Source of the DNA: Siphonodentalium dalli
Lineage: Eukaryota; Mollusca; Scaphopoda; Gadilida; Siphonodentaliidae
Assembly: GCA_032622095.1 (NCBI GenBank)
Contig: CP136069.1
Span: 158,957,043 to 159,021,042 of the forward strand
Length of the DNA: 64,000 nucleotides
Reading direction: 5' to 3'
Within the stretch, counting starts at the first letter, position 1, and the number at the start of each line of letters is the position of its first letter. This document shows, in pieces, positions 62,736-64,000 of the stretch. The notes under the pieces were generated by a model, which worked only from the letters and a program-made list of their open reading frames with translations, made no database searches and was not told the origin of the DNA. A program made the position numbers and the translations under genes.

Positions 62736-63671
62736 AGACTAATGCATGATTAAGATGGCGCTGTGGTGAAAAAAAATTTCATTTTTGATGAAATCCCATC
62801 TATAAATTCAACACATTTGATGCGACTCATTTGCATTTATAGTGCTTCTGAAATCCTTTCTGTATTATAGGAACTGTTGAATTTCATAGGGAGATAACTC
62901 ATAGCTCAGAATTTACACGTTTTTGAACACAAACAAATATTTCTAAAAACTTAATTAAATCAAATTATATCTGAATGAAAATCACAAAAACGGATAAATA
63001 AAGTTGTGATCTGGTCACAAAGAAAAAAATAGTTAACCCAAGTTTTCGGTTCAAGTCCTCCTTGAGAACACTTTTGAATAAGTATAAAAGTTCTTGGGTA
63101 AATTTTTGTAGTCAGCTCAAACGGAGCAAATCCTAGCAACTCATTCAAAGTGTAGTTTACATTAATACCAACAATGAGCATCTTCTAGATTTGCATTCAA
63201 CTTTTAAAGGTTTAAATAATTGATGATTTCCATGCACTACAAGTACTGCACAGGTGAGAATGTTTGGGCAACTTAATTTTGTTAACCCATTCATCGTTCG
63301 CTTTTATTTTGTGTAATCCATATGTGACCGAACAAATTGTTCGCCTCAAATTTTATCCACTGCTTATCCAGGCTTATCGCTCTTATTTCGTGGGAATGAT
63401 TGATTTGAATTAGATCTGAATTGATTGAAGCAAGCTGTCAATATATGAGTTTTCAATATGGTATGTCAGTTTAGTACCAGGACTTTCAATATTAATTAAT
63501 GTCTTTCAACAAAGAGCATTATTGAAGATTTTATTATAATAATTGTGATCAAAGCAAATAATTATATTGAAAATACAGGTGAAATTCCTCATCTGTTTCA
63601 AACCAATACCTATATATTTTGTTTTGGCTACCTGTTAATTGTTTCTTAATGCTAAGCTTGATAAGTCTTTG
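62736..63671. other. Unassigned AT-rich DNA
   Basis: No gene or element was recognised in this stretch before the final MITE. Confidence 0.4.
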
Positions 63672-64000
63672 TTAACCCTTTACCCAACAAACCGGCCAAA
63701 ACCGGCCAAATAAAGCTTCAACAGCCTAAAATATCTTGGGTCTGTCTCAATATAACCATACAAATATGGATATCATTGGAACCGGCTTCTTGACCACATT
63801 GTGATAGTTACAGTTATGCCCTGTGCCAATGCATTCTCTTATATATGCGAGTCGACCATAGGTCGCCTCGCATATATAAGAGAATGCATTGGCCTAAAAA
63901 AATTCTTTTTTTAACACTTTTTACCATTTTTTCTTACATTCTTTAACAATTTCATAATTTTTAATGTGTTAAGCCAATGCATTCTCTTATATATGCGAGG
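63672..64000 (-). mobile_element. Family A TTAA MITE, copy 9, inverse, cut by window end
   Basis: It starts TTAA-CCCTTTACCCAACAAACCGG. The right flank, one complete hairpin (63826-63892), the AT-rich spacer and the first half of the second hairpin follow up to the window end. It closely matches A5. Confidence 0.9.

Overview
The window is animal nuclear DNA, most likely from a mollusc (bivalve or gastropod). That placement is an inference. It rests on AT-rich, intron-rich DNA, a metazoan-type lipin gene, a short TTAGGG-type stretch, and dispersed repeats ending in poly-C/poly-G 'TATACCCCC' tracts and 'GAGTTATGGCCC'-type tandem units, which I associate with mollusc genomes. Only one protein-coding gene can be supported.

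The gene is lipin (phosphatidate phosphatase) on the + strand. Fifteen coding exons run from the ATG at 33199 to a TGA at 60821-60823. Every junction uses GT-AG and all exon phases join without a break, giving 868 codons plus stop. The order is N-LIP domain (exons 1-3), basic NLS (exon 3), WEWGELP and YLDEL blocks (exons 4-5), lipin mid-domain (exons 6-8), then the LNS2/HAD catalytic domain with DIDGT and an LxxIL motif (exons 10-15). After the TGA the same frame stays open for 65 more codons and looks protein-like. A splice acceptor 33 nt before the ATG means an upstream non-coding exon exists. A TATA box, an E-box and a strong donor at 10389-10769 mark one candidate.

The first 33 kb hold no host gene that I can recognise. 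They are layered non-autonomous DNA transposons, long inverted repeats, tandem arrays with periods of about 140-190 bp, one 3' fragment of a LINE, and tRNA-like SINE pieces. The lipin introns carry the same families.

The main families are the following. (1) TTAA-flanked MITEs (piggyBac type), called A, B, C and D here; A and B share a core of two long hairpins. (2) Other TTAA-flanked palindromes, G, N, O and P. (3) hAT-type elements with clear 8-bp target duplications, six cases. (4) TA-flanked pogo/mariner-like elements (H and one Tigger-like copy) and a TA-flanked element with an internal 22-bp repeat (S). (5) Unclassified families E, J, K, L, M and V. Letters are labels for this annotation only.

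The mobile elements interact heavily. hAT elements sit inside K, G and pogo copies, A sits inside B, several TTAA elements share one TTAA between them, and five lipin introns have a MITE starting within about 20 nt of the 5' splice site. Intron 7 is about four fifths MITE.
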